Shown in pieces: positions 1-10,173 of a DNA stretch of 64,000 bases (position 1 is its first letter; each line of letters opens with the position of its first letter). The position numbers and the translations under genes were made by a program. The DNA is from Cacajao melanocephalus (taxonomy: Eukaryota; Chordata; Mammalia; Primates; Pitheciidae), in the NCBI GenBank assembly GCA_963573385.1, contig CAUYLG010061952.1, positions 58,745 through 122,744 of the forward strand. The letters run 5' to 3'. The notes beneath the pieces are model-generated. The model did not search any database. It saw only the letters and a list, made by a program, of their open reading frames with translations, and was not told the origin of the DNA.

Positions 1-542
1 GGATTCCTGCATTCTTGGGAAAAACTGCAGCCTTCCATTGGCGGCTCTGCCTCACAGGGACCTGAGAAGCTCACCTGTTCCCATAGGATCAGAAATGCCT
101 GCTCCCACTGCCTGGACTTTCCCAGCTCTTAGCACCCCTCTGATTTCAGAGCAAAGTTGATGCCAAGCCCAGGTGGTGTCACAACCTAGACTGCTGTGTG
201 TGCACTTGGGGCAGTGCTAACACATCAGCCCGCTGCCTCCTTGGCCCACTCCAGATATTAATTGTTTGCTGAAGAGCATGGGAGGGCCATGGGACCATGA
301 GAGCCGCTCCTTGTGGGCCTGTAGGTGCCCCCTGACACAAGCAGCTGGGGAGCTGTGGGCACTGTGGGTGGCAATTTGATGGTGGCAGGAGACAGGCTTC
401 TGGGTCGAAAGGGGCAGGTCCCTGGTGATGCTTCACCTTCAAGCCAGGGATGGCCTGAATCCTGGGACCAGGCTGCCAATTCCAGGGACAAGAATTGAGA
501 ACTTATGGTGTTTTGTCTAGGCCTACCATGGCTGCCCATGGA

Positions 543-581
543 CCAATCAGCATGCACTTTGTCCCTCTAAAGCCTATAAAA
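543..581 (+). promoter_or_regulatory. LTR core promoter: CCAAT and TATA boxes
   Basis: A CCAAT motif at 543-547 and TATAAAA at 575-581 are spaced as in retroviral U3 promoters and predict transcription starting near 605-612 on the plus strand. Both boxes are intact. Activity is not shown by sequence. Confidence 0.6.
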
Positions 582-619
582 TCCCAAGACCCAGACCCAT
601 CTAGACTCAGGTAGACACT

Positions 620-848
620 GGACGACCTGCCTGTGGATTAGAGCTTCCCATTTCAGGTTTCCTCTCCACTGAGGGCTGCATGATAATGGGACAATCTGTC
701 TGAGAATAGAAGCTAGGAACTCTGGGCCTCCTCTCTGCTGAGGACTGCACAAGATATGGGGACAACCTGCCTGCAGATAGTAGCTACCCACCTTAGGTCT
801 CTTGAGAATTGTTTGAATTGGAGCTACCCATTTTGGGTCTCCTGAGAA
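620..848 (+). repeat. Tandem ~70-bp repeat inside the LTR (three to four units)
   Basis: Units begin at 620, 689 and 760 with the shared start ggacrayctg. Each continues through an agagctnccc-like string to a cctctctgctgaggrctgca-like end. A shorter, more diverged fourth unit starts near 809. Periods are 69 and 71 bp. The array lies just downstream of the TATA box, at the U3/R boundary. Confidence 0.7.
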
Positions 849-862
849 CTATTCTGCCTTTC

Positions 863-868
863 AGTGAA
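863..868 (+). terminator. Degenerate LTR polyadenylation signal
   Basis: At the position where related LTRs carry AATAAA, before the caccttgctcaccctc string, the sequence reads agtgaa. The canonical hexamer is therefore absent. That AATAAA belongs here is remembered family knowledge. Confidence 0.4.
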
Positions 869-1408
869 AGGCAGAAAGGCACCTTGCTCACCCTCTAGTT
901 GTCTGCTTACCTCATTCTTCCTGGACATGGGACAAGAGCTCAGGGCCCAGTGAACAACAGGACTAAAAGAGATATAACACAAACAGGGCTGAAACACACC
1001 CCCAACACATATTGTGGGAGATAAGGAGAGAAGAGCTTGCTCTTTGAGGAGCACATATCTAGGGGATCCACAGGCCAAGGCTGTGATACCCTCTTTAGGA
1101 TTCTGCAGTTCGTGAGATCTCCAAGCTTCTGGGTGCCACCGCCTTCCCCTTGTCCAGATGTGGGTGCCCACGGCCCACATGCAGTACATCTAGTGCAGCT
1201 GCAGCCTTGCATGGGGCTGACACCTGTGACAGTGCTTGGAGCTGCCTGCCTCACCTCAGCAGACAGCACGCCTGGCTGTTCACAGTGGCTGGACTCCTCA
1301 CTCACTCACCCATACACACTTTGCCACTCTGAGCCTGGACTCCAGGAGAAGGTGCTGCCAGCCACAGAGGTTTCTGTCTGGCAATTCAACACCCTAAGGA
1401 TCCTGTGA

Positions 1409-2885
1409 TGTTACAACATAAGGTAATGGCCAGTGTATTTTGATCCCTGTATTTTCTGCTGATTGCCATTATTGGCTTATCTTGTTGCATTCTGTTTTGG
1501 GAAAAACCTCCAAACATTTTCTTTAAAAAACTGCACATAGTCTGATATAGATTATGTTTGGCAGAAGTCACTCTGGGTTGAGGATATCCATGGGAGATTT
1601 AGCTGCACCTTCTTTCTGTGACTATCAGGCAGGGTCATGCTGTTATTCCTTTGATGGCTCTGTTTCTTTGTCTCATGTTAAGATAGTCTCTGGCAAGCAG
1701 TCAGACCCACTCTCATGTAACTGCTGTGCTTTCATTCTCCAGAGAAATTGTTGCTATCCTGTTTCATATTATTTGAGAACATAAGAAAATTAGGAGAAAA
1801 GTGATGACTGCAATATTCCCTTTTCCACATGGCCACAACCTCTCCCATTTATTGTCTGTTACTGTGTCTCCTCTTTCCCTTCATCTTATAGAGTATTTCC
1901 CCTTCATTCATGGAGACTGCCTGTAACGGAATTCTACTCAGGAAAGGAAAAGTAGCAGAACCTTCTTTTTCCTTAGATATAAAATCATTTACTAGGACAT
2001 CCTCTAGTTCCCTGTACAGCACTCTATCTTGGCTAAATAATGAAACTTTTATATGTCGTGAATTCCCACTTTACATTTTATACTAATGTGTTCCAAAAAT
2101 GGGATAATAAACTGACCTAGTTCAATTAATATTTAGTGAAAGTAACTTCTGACTTTGAATAATAATCTAGCAGTGAGATAAATGACAGCATGAGTTGCCC
2201 TGTATATTGTTGATAGTTATAGATTTATCAGAATATGACTTCCTATTACCACAACTTCCTATCTTCCCTCCATTGGCATTCTGATTGGATTCTCTTATCC
2301 TCTCTTCTTGCACAATGACATGAATTGATCAAGAGATGTACTACTCTTTAAGGCATAGTACCCCACTCCAGCTTGCATCAGTTTAGGCTTAAATTTAACA
2401 ATCTGGAGGTATCATGGATATGGGGCAGGATTGCTAATGGTTAACCACCATTAGTAGTTTTATCTGGCAGGTGTTTGTTTTCACAGAAGCTGAGTTTTAT
2501 TTAGTTTTGACTCATTGAGCCTGAAATGCTTAAAGACACTTCAGGGAACTTAGCTCCCTGCTGTTCAAATGGCAGGGTTCTGTAAATGAGTTCCTTAGGT
2601 AGATGCCAGCACATGCTGCTTTAGATTGCATGATTACATTTTATAATTTGCCAAAAAAATTATAGGACTAGGTTTTGAAATGAAAATGAGTGTTAGTAGC
2701 TGCCCTGAGGACCTTACAATTGATGGAGGCTCATCATAAAGACATTTAGGATTCTTAATCCTTCTATGTTTTCATTCTTAATGTTTTAATATTTTGCTAA
2801 TATCACCATATCTGTATATATTAGGCCATGCTGATTTATTAAAAATTAACAAACACAATTTGATATTATAAAATAATTTATATAT
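1409..2885. other. No recognisable feature
   Basis: AT-rich sequence with no long open frame, RNA gene or repeat that I recognise. A frame of 76 codons (1554-1784) has no recognisable protein motif. Confidence 0.5.
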
Positions 2886-3337
2886 TAAAAAATTATGTAT
2901 TATACTTTAAGTTCTGGGGTACATGTCCAGATCGTGCAAGTTTTTATATAGGTATACGCGTGTCATGGTGGTGGTTTGCTGCATCCATTGCCCTGTCACC
3001 TACAGTAGGTATTTCTCCTAATGCTATCCCTCCCCAATTCCCCCACCCCCTGCTATTACTCCCCTAGACCTCCCACCCCCCAGGCCCTAGTATGTGATGT
3101 TCCCCTCCCTGTGTCCATGTGTTCTCATTGATCAACATCCACTTATGAGTGAGAACATGCAGTATTTGGTTTTCTGTTCTTGTGTCAGTTTGCTGAAAAT
3201 TATGGTTTCCAGTTTCATCCATGTCCCCACAAAGAAAATGAACTCATCATTTTTTATGGCTGCATAGTATTCCATGGTGTATATGTGCAGCATTTTCTTT
3301 ATCCAGTCTATCATTGATGGGCATTTGGGTTGCAGTT
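2886..3337 (-). mobile_element. L1 3' end (ORF2 C-terminus plus 3' UTR), 5'-truncated
   Basis: Read on the minus strand this is the L1 3' UTR and the end of ORF2. The plus strand shows the antisense landmarks ctttaagttctggggtacat, then a C-rich 3' UTR tract, then gagtgagaacatgcagtatt. The minus frame at 3132-3314 contains the L1 ORF2p C-terminal motif HIYTMEYYAAIKNDE. The element stops abruptly near 3337, as expected for a 5'-truncated insertion. Confidence 0.9.
3132..3314 (-). pseudogene. Remnant of L1 ORF2p C-terminus
   Basis: A 60-codon open remnant of the extreme C-terminal, cysteine-rich end of the L1 ORF2 protein, recognisable by YTMEYYAAIKNDEF and the following GTWMKLETII. Endonuclease and reverse transcriptase domains are absent because the insertion is 5'-truncated. 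It cannot encode a working protein. Confidence 0.85.
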
Positions 3338-3660
3338 GATGGTAACAAATGTCACTTTCTTGAGAATATCTAAACCACTATGCAAGTTTTAGCATTGCCT
3401 AAATTTTTTAAAAAATAAGGTGCTAGATATGTAATTATAATTTATGGCAAATATAAGTATTTATGAAATTGTATGTCATAGAATACAAAAATTCAATTAG
3501 AAATATATCTTCAATGAAAATCAGAAAAAAAAATTCCCTCAAATGTATGTATTTTAAAATATACTTCATTTTGCCTCATTGTAATGGGAAGTAGAATAAT
3601 ATCTTTACACAGATAAATAATAACAATTATTTGAATCACATGTATTTCTTCTATGTTTTT

Positions 3661-5535
3661 TAGTCAGGATTATTGTGGTATAATTGACATTTAATAAACT
3701 GCATATGTTTAAATTGTACAATTTGATATTATGGCATACATATACAGCATGAAACTATTACCAAAATACAGACACTTAATATGTGTATCATTACATATAT
3801 TTCCTCATAATTTCAATAATTATTATTTTTCTGCCACTACTATCCCTCTCATCCAATGTCCAGGTAACCACAGATCTTTCTATGGCTATGCAACAGTTTG
3901 CATTTCCAAGAATTTTATACAAATGGGTTTATAGGGTACGTAACTTTGTTTGGATTACATAATTCAGGATAATTAGATTTCATATAACCAACAGCAGTGT
4001 TTGAGTTCTTCCACTCTAAGTTAATATAGTCTTTTAACTTTTAGCCATTCAAGCAGTTGTACAGTAGTATCACACTGCAGTTTCAATGTGCATTTACCTA
4101 ATGACTAACAATGTTGAGCCTCTTTCCAACGCTTAGTTGGCATCTGTATATCATCTTTGGTAAAATATATTTTTTAAATTTTTGAACAATTTGATATTTT
4201 AATTGAATTTTTTTCTTATTATTGAGTGATTCTATTTTATACTACACATATCTATGATTAGATATTTGATTGACATTTTACTAAAACAGTTTAAACACTT
4301 TTTTCCTATTTTAATGAGGTTAATTTTCATAATTATGTTAATTTCCTAGTTTAATGTGAGGTCACAAAGGTTTTGCCTATATTCTTTTAAAAGTTTTAGA
4401 ACTTTAGATTTTATGAACATCTATATTCCAGTTTGAATTAATTTTTTATATGGTGTGAAATATGCCTGAGTTTGTTTTATTTTAATTTTTACATATGCAT
4501 GGCCAACTGAAAATTCTCTGCCTTTTTATTGGTGTATTTAGTCAACTTATATTTAGTGTGATTATTGATTTGATTAGATGGAAATTTATCATCTTTCCAT
4601 TTGTTTTATATTTATCTTATTTCTTCATTTTCTTTTCCATTTCATTTTTGTGTTTTAGTGATTAATTCAATAAATTGTATGTATCTATTTTATCTTCTTT
4701 GCTGGTTTAGCATCTATAAGCTTTTGTTTTATTTTACTGGTTGCTTTTCTGTTTGCACTATGAATTTCTTATTAGATTCTACCTTTATGTAATATAATAA
4801 CACTTAACCTATAGTTTAATACTATAAGTAAAAAAATTTCATTTCTCTCCATCAGACTTTTATGGTAATTTTGATATACCCTTCACACAATACATAGCTA
4901 TTATTATTGTTTAAATAGTTGATTATATTTAAAAATATTTAAATAACAAGAAAATGTATTCATTGTATGTGGATCCCATATATTTACTAAGGAAGTTGTC
5001 ATTTCTTGTTCTGTCCTTGGAGTAGATTCATATTCCCATGTGGAATTATTTTGCATTTTCTTAAAGGAATTCCTTTAACATCTTAAAATTGGGTCTGCTC
5101 AAGATAGATTATTTCAACTTTTGAATGTCTGAAAGTCTTTATTCTGCCTTAAATTTTGAGAGATAGTTTCTCAGTATAAAACTCTATATTCACATAACGT
5201 TTTTCCTTCCAATACTTTAAATAAGTTGTTTTCATACTTTAAAGAATTTGTTCTATTCTCTTTTTACTTGCATGCCTTTAGTAAAAAGTTTTGGCATCAT
5301 CCCTATCTTTGTTTCTCTATGGTTTTGTCTCTGGATGTTTTTTAATATTACCTTATTATAGGATTTGAATGATTTATTATAATGTATATTGGTTTAGTTT
5401 ACTTAATATTTCCCTTGTGCTTGAAGTTTGAACTTCTAGAACTCTTGAGTTTACAGTTATTATATAATTTGTAATATTTAGAGATATTTTTAAGATGCTG
5501 TTCTTTCTATAAAAACTAGACATTTTAGTATATTA
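3661..5535 (-). mobile_element. Old L1M element with large internal deletions
   Basis: The plus strand carries antisense L1M landmarks in order. 3' UTR (tattgtggtataattgacat) is at about 3670-3960. ORF2 C-terminal region (ccattcaagcagttgtacag; cctaatgactaacaatgttg) is at about 4020-4170. More ORF2 (ttttttatatggtgtgaaat) is near 4445. ORF2 start region (tggtgtatttagtcaactta) is near 4530, and inter-ORF/ORF1 sequence (gtctttattctgccttaaat) is at about 5080-5510. Most of ORF2 is missing between these blocks. High divergence marks it as old. The right end is cut by a younger L1 tail. Confidence 0.7.
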
Positions 5536-5694
5536 CCAAATCTTTTTTTAAATTTTTTTTTAATTGTAGATTTTCAATTTTTTTTTAATTGTACTTAAGG
5601 TTCTGAGGTACATGTGCAGATCATGCAGGATTGTTGCATAGGTACATACATGGTAAGGTGTTTTGCTGCCTTCATCCCCCCATCTCCAAATCTT
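5536..5694 (-). mobile_element. Very short L1 3' tail insertion with 9-bp target-site duplication
   Basis: The antisense L1 tail begins with T-rich sequence (5545-5590) and the landmark ggttctgaggtacatgtgca, and ends near 5685. The 9-mer ccaaatctt occurs at 5536-5544 and again at 5686-5694, fitting a target-site duplication. Inserted length is about 140 bp, an extreme 5' truncation. Confidence 0.75.
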
Positions 5695-6615
5695 AATTAA
5701 GAATTTGTTGGGCTTGGCAAGAAGTGTACCATAGATTAAAGACTATATCTCCTGATTGACTTGAAGAAAGAAGGGAGTGTACACTGTAATAAGTTAGAAA
5801 AATTAATTAGCTTTAGTTATGCTAAATTTCAAACATTTTGTTAAAAATAGAAACTACTTAAAAATATATGTCAAAACTATAATTGACTCACAGCACTCAG
5901 AAACAATCCTAGGACTTGATGGGAAGCAATTTTTAAGAGAGAAATCTGAAGTACAAGCTGGGTAGGAAAATTAAAATGTGTGAAAGATTTTATGAGATAT
6001 TTAACTCTTTTCTTTTTTCACACACCTGATTCAATCCATCTGGAAATTATTTTAATCATGGCTTAAATATAACCAGATTCCAACCACTTAACACTTCTAG
6101 GGCTACCATTCTGAGTCAAGTCACCCATTAACTTTTATTAGGAAATACCCTAACTGCATAAATTATCTCTCTGCTTCAGTTAGTCTCTTCTAAGCATAGC
6201 AGCTACACAAATCATTTAAAAATTCTAAGCCAAACATTACCATTTTCTTGCCAACCTCACCATTTTCTTACCAACATCCAATTTGTTTAGTATAAAATCC
6301 AATTTTCTTATACTGGTCTATTAGGCAGGCCATGGAACTAGTTCTCCATTACTTCTTTGACATTATATTTCACAGCTCTCCTCGTAGAATACCTGCTCCT
6401 AGAATACCTGACTCCAGTATTTTCTCTGTCTAAAATATAGATCCCCAGTATCACTCATATGATTCTTATCCAAATGTTTTCTTTTCAATAGATTTCCTAC
6501 TATCCCATTTAAAATTATTGTTATACTTTGATACTTTGATTTTCTATAAAATATATAGCTTTCTATGATACTATATAATTTATAAACTTCTTCCCCAAGA
6601 ACAGGGTTTTTGTTT
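5695..6615. other. No recognisable feature
   Basis: AT-rich sequence without a recognisable gene or repeat. Confidence 0.5.
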
Positions 6616-8600
6616 TGTTTTGTTCACTGATAGTTTTAATTTAAATTTTACTTTAATTTTAATTTATATTTTTGTGGTTACATAGTAGGTGTATATATTT
6701 ACAGGGAACATGAGATGTTTTGATACAGGCATGTAATGTGAAATAAGCACATCATGGAATGAGATATTCATTTCCTCAAGCATTTATCTTTTGAATTTCA
6801 AATAACCTAATTATACTCTTTTGTTATTTTAAAATGTACAATGAAGTTATTATTGACTATAGTAGGTATTATTTATTCTTTCTATTTTTTTCTATACCAA
6901 TTAATTATCCCCACCTCCCCCCGCCGGCCCCTTACTATCATTCTCAGCCTCTGGTAACCATCTCTTTTGCTCTATATCCATGAGTTTCAGTTTATTTGAT
7001 TTTTTGAATTCACACATAAGTGAGAAAAGGCAATGTTTGTTGTACTGTGTTGGCTTATTTCACTTGACATAATGATCTTGATCTTCACTTCCATCCATGT
7101 TGTTGCAAATGACTGTATCTCATTCTTTTCTATGGTTGAATAGTACTCCATTGTGTATATGTACTACATTTTCTTTATCCATTTATCTACTGATAGACAC
7201 TTAGGTTGGTTCCAAATCTTAGCTATTGTAAACAGTGCTGCAACAAACATAAGTGTGCAGATATCTCTTTGATATACTGATTTCCTTTCTTTTGGGTATG
7301 TACTCAGTATGGGATTACCAGAACCTAGGAAAACTCAATTTTTAGTTTTTTGAGAAAGCTCCAAAATGTTCTTCATAGTGGTTGTACTAATTCACATTTC
7401 CACCAACAGTGTACAAGGGTTTCCTTTTTCTCCATTTCTTCACTGGTATTTGTTTTTGACTGACTTTTGGATATAAGCCATTTTAACTGGGGTGAGATGT
7501 AATCACCTTGTAGTTTTGATTTGCATTTCTCTGATGTTCAGAGACATTGAGCACCTTTTCATATGCCTGTCTGCCATTTGTATGCCTTCTTCTGAGAAAT
7601 GTCTAATCAATTCTTTTGCTTATTTTTTTAATCAGATAATGGGAACTGGACCCCTCCCTTACACCTTATACAAAAATTAACTCAAGATGGATTACAGACT
7701 TAAATGTAAAACTCAGATTATTAAATATTTTTCTGTAGAGTCATTTGAGCTCCTTATATATTCTGGTTATTAATCCTTTGTCATAAGGGTAGTATGCAAA
7801 TATTTTCTCCCATTTTCTGGGTTGTCTCTTTACTTTGTTGATTTTATCTTGTGCTATTTAGAAGTTTTTTTTAACGTGATGTGATCTCATTTTCCCATTT
7901 TTGCTTCGGACGTCTGTACTGTGAGGTATTGCTCAAGCATTTATTACCCATATCAATGTCTTGGAGATTTTTGACAATGTTTTCTTACAGTAGTTTAAAT
8001 TTGAAGTCTTATATTTAAGTCTTTAATCCATTTTGATTTGACTTTTGTATCTGGCAAGAGATAGAGGTCTAATATTGTTTTTCTGCACATGGATTTCCAG
8101 TTTTTCTAGCACCATTTATTGAAGGAAAGACAACATTTTCCCTAGTGTATGTTCTTGACATCTTCATTAAAAATGAACTCACTGTAGATAAAAGGATTTG
8201 TTTCTGGGTTCTCTATTCTGTTCCAAATTTTAGGATTGTTTTCTCTATTTATGTGAAGAATTTCATTGGTATTTTTATAGGGATTGCATTGAATATGTAG
8301 ATTTATTTGGTTAATATGGACATTTTAACAATATTGATTCTACCAATCCACGAACATAGAATTTACTTTTTATGGTTTGGTGTTCTCTTCAATTTTTTCA
8401 TCAGTGTGTTATAGTTTTTATTATAGAGATTTTTAACTTCTTTGGTTAGGTTAATTCTTAAGTATTTCATTTTATGTGTGGCAAATTGGATTACTTTTTA
8501 AATTTGTTTTTCACATTATTCACCTATGCCATATAGAAATGCTACTAATTTTGTATCCTGAGCCTTTACTGAATTTTTTTTATCAGTTCTAATAGTTTTC
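6616..8600 (-). mobile_element. L1MA-like element, 3' UTR and most of the ORF2 3' half
   Basis: The plus strand runs antisense through the 3' UTR (gatgttttgatacaggcatg, about 6715), then ORF2 C-terminal landmarks (tagtactccattgtgtatat; ccaccaacagtgtacaaggg) and further ORF2 (cattttaacaatattgattc, near 8320). The copy has an internal deletion near 8222 and a short inverted patch at about 7636-7710. It stops near 8600 inside ORF2. All frames are broken. Confidence 0.85.
7636..7710 (+). mobile_element. Short plus-oriented L1 ORF2 patch inside the minus-strand L1
   Basis: Within the antisense L1, about 75 bp reads as sense L1 ORF2: ggaactggacccctccctta followed by caccttatacaaaaattaac and caagatggattacagactta. 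Antisense L1 resumes after it (ttgagctccttatatattct). The patch is thus inverted relative to its host. Confidence 0.8.
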
Positions 8601-8701
8601 TTGTGGAATTTTTAGCATTGATACTTTCTTATAGTATCGTTTCAATATATGGGTGAATAATGAATAGGATTTTCCTATAATGCCTGGTTGTAATATGGGC
8701 C

Positions 8702-8785
8702 TTCAGACATATGGTTTGCCTGTCTTCAAAAAAATAAGATATTTTCAGACATTCATTTTGCCTGTCTTCAGAAAAAAAAAAATAA
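8702..8785. repeat. 42-bp tandem duplication
   Basis: Two adjacent units start at 8702 and 8744. Each contains ttcagacat, then tttgcctgtcttca, then an A-rich end. The second ends in a longer A run. Confidence 0.75.
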
Positions 8786-9204
8786 CCTGACCAAAGAAAA
8801 CTTTTAAAGTAGAATAAAAAGAGAGGCAATCAAAATTCAATAATAGAGAACTATCAGAAAAAAGGCTGACTCAAAGAATTTGAGGTATTGTGAGATAAAA
8901 TAAATATAGTGTATAGAAAGTTCTTATTTTATATTGCAATAAAACTTAATACATATGATTAATTTAATATTCAATACAAAATATATAGAAGGATATAACT
9001 AATGGACTGAAAAATAAAGACATGAGTATATAAAAGATAAACTTAAAATCTGAAAATAAAAGCTAAATGTTAACAAATAAGAGACTACTTCCTAATAGCT
9101 TAAAAATGCATACGAATAAAAAACACTAAAGTAGTTAGTTTTAGTAAAAATAAAGGCTTGAAACAACTGCAATTAAATAAGTCAAAGTAAAAAGGAAATT
9201 ATTT

Positions 9205-9440
9205 AAGTTGAATAGCTTTGACATTAGAGTCAATAAGATTGAGTTAAAATTCAGAATTTTAAGTCTTCAAGCAATAGATTTAATTTTCTAAGCCTTGGAT
9301 TCTCACCTGTAAAACAGAATAAATTTTCACTTTCTAACTTAGAGATTGTTAGGAGTAAGATCATGCATCTCATGAATGTAGTATGGACCTTAGCACATAG
9401 TAAGTTTTCAACAAAGATGGCTATTTTTTATAGTAGAACA
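9205..9440 (+). mobile_element. MIR SINE
   Basis: MIR landmarks appear in order: a diverged central gacattagagtcaataagat, then tctaagccttggattctcac with cctgtaaaacag (the MIR core), then ggaccttagcacatagtaag with ttcaacaaa (the L2-like 3' end). Strongly diverged, as expected for a mammal-wide repeat. Confidence 0.8.
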
Positions 9441-9956
9441 AGCTATTCTAGAAAATAAGCCATGGGGAGTAAGAAGTGGATTGTAAATACCACTATTATT
9501 TTGGTACCAAGACATTGGTATGTTAAAATGTTAAACTATGTAAGTTTTTGTATAAGTTTAAGAAAGTATACGTGTATATAATTTAAACCTGAAAGTACAA
9601 GTTAAATATTCGCAATTAGAAAGTAGACTACAGAAAGCTTACAAATGTGTAAAATAAAACACATTAAATGATACTTTTATTTTATCCCCTATGCCAAAGG
9701 GAGCCACCTCTTCAACTACCAAGAGATGATCTAACAATAACTTTCAACTTTAGCACTCCTCCCCACCCCATTAATAGAAAGTATTATTTATGCTCTCACT
9801 CAGCTTCTCCCAACAGTCATAGACTCTTTTCTCTTGAGTTCACTGTTGTATCCTATTGCTTGAGTAGTCCTTTATTTCTTGCCTTTAAATATCTGCATGG
9901 ATTTAGCCATTACAGCCCATTCCCTGAAAAGACTATCATTGTATTCTACAATCCTC
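9441..9956. other. No recognisable feature
   Basis: AT-rich. It holds part of a 114-codon plus frame (9668-10012) with no recognisable protein motif, which runs on into the MER5A-like element and so is unlikely to be a gene. Confidence 0.5.
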
Positions 9957-10173
9957 TAGTGGTTCATAGCACCATCACTATCTGCAAGTTAGAATTACCT
10001 AGGCAGCTTTAATGAATCAAACAAATAAGCAAACAGGCAAAACAAATCAAACAAGCCACAGATTGCCAGACTACACCACAGGACAATTAAATCAGAAACT
10101 CAGTGAATTGGTTCCAATAATTATGTTCTATAACTCCTCAGGTGATTTTCAGCCTGCATTGAGAACAATCACT
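9957..10173 (+). mobile_element. MER5A-like hAT-Charlie nonautonomous DNA transposon
   Basis: The ends resemble the hAT termini of MER5 elements: tagtggttc at 9957 and gagaacaatcact at the right edge. Internal strings agttagaattacctaggcag, gacaattaaatcagaaactc and ctcctcaggtgattttcagc match remembered MER5A order. An A/C-rich insertion lies near 10010-10055. No 8-bp duplication is clear. Confidence 0.7.

Larger units (their letters stand above)
1..1408 (+). mobile_element. ERV1-type endogenous retroviral LTR (HERV9/LTR12-like, subfamily uncertain)
   Basis: This GC-richer block stands out from its AT-rich surroundings. In plus orientation it has an LTR order: a U3-like part (to about 600) with a CCAAT box and a TATA box, then a tandemly repeated ~70-bp R-region segment. 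A U5-like part follows, with a leader-type string (caccttgctcaccctctag, then cctcattcttcctggacatg, then acacaaacagggctgaaaca) resembling the R/U5 of HERV9-related LTRs. The right edge is placed near 1408, where AT-rich sequence resumes. The left edge lies outside the window. No gag, pol or env remnant follows, so it behaves as a solo LTR or LTR fragment. Open frames across it are fortuitous. Family assignment rests on remembered motifs. Confidence 0.6.

Noticed and set aside
824..1408. Overlapping 121-123 codon frames on both strands
   Set aside because: All lie in the GC-richer LTR, where stops are rarer. No protein motif is recognisable.
9668..10012. 114-codon plus-strand frame
   Set aside because: Ends inside the MER5A-like transposon, has no known motif and no splice or promoter context that I can support.
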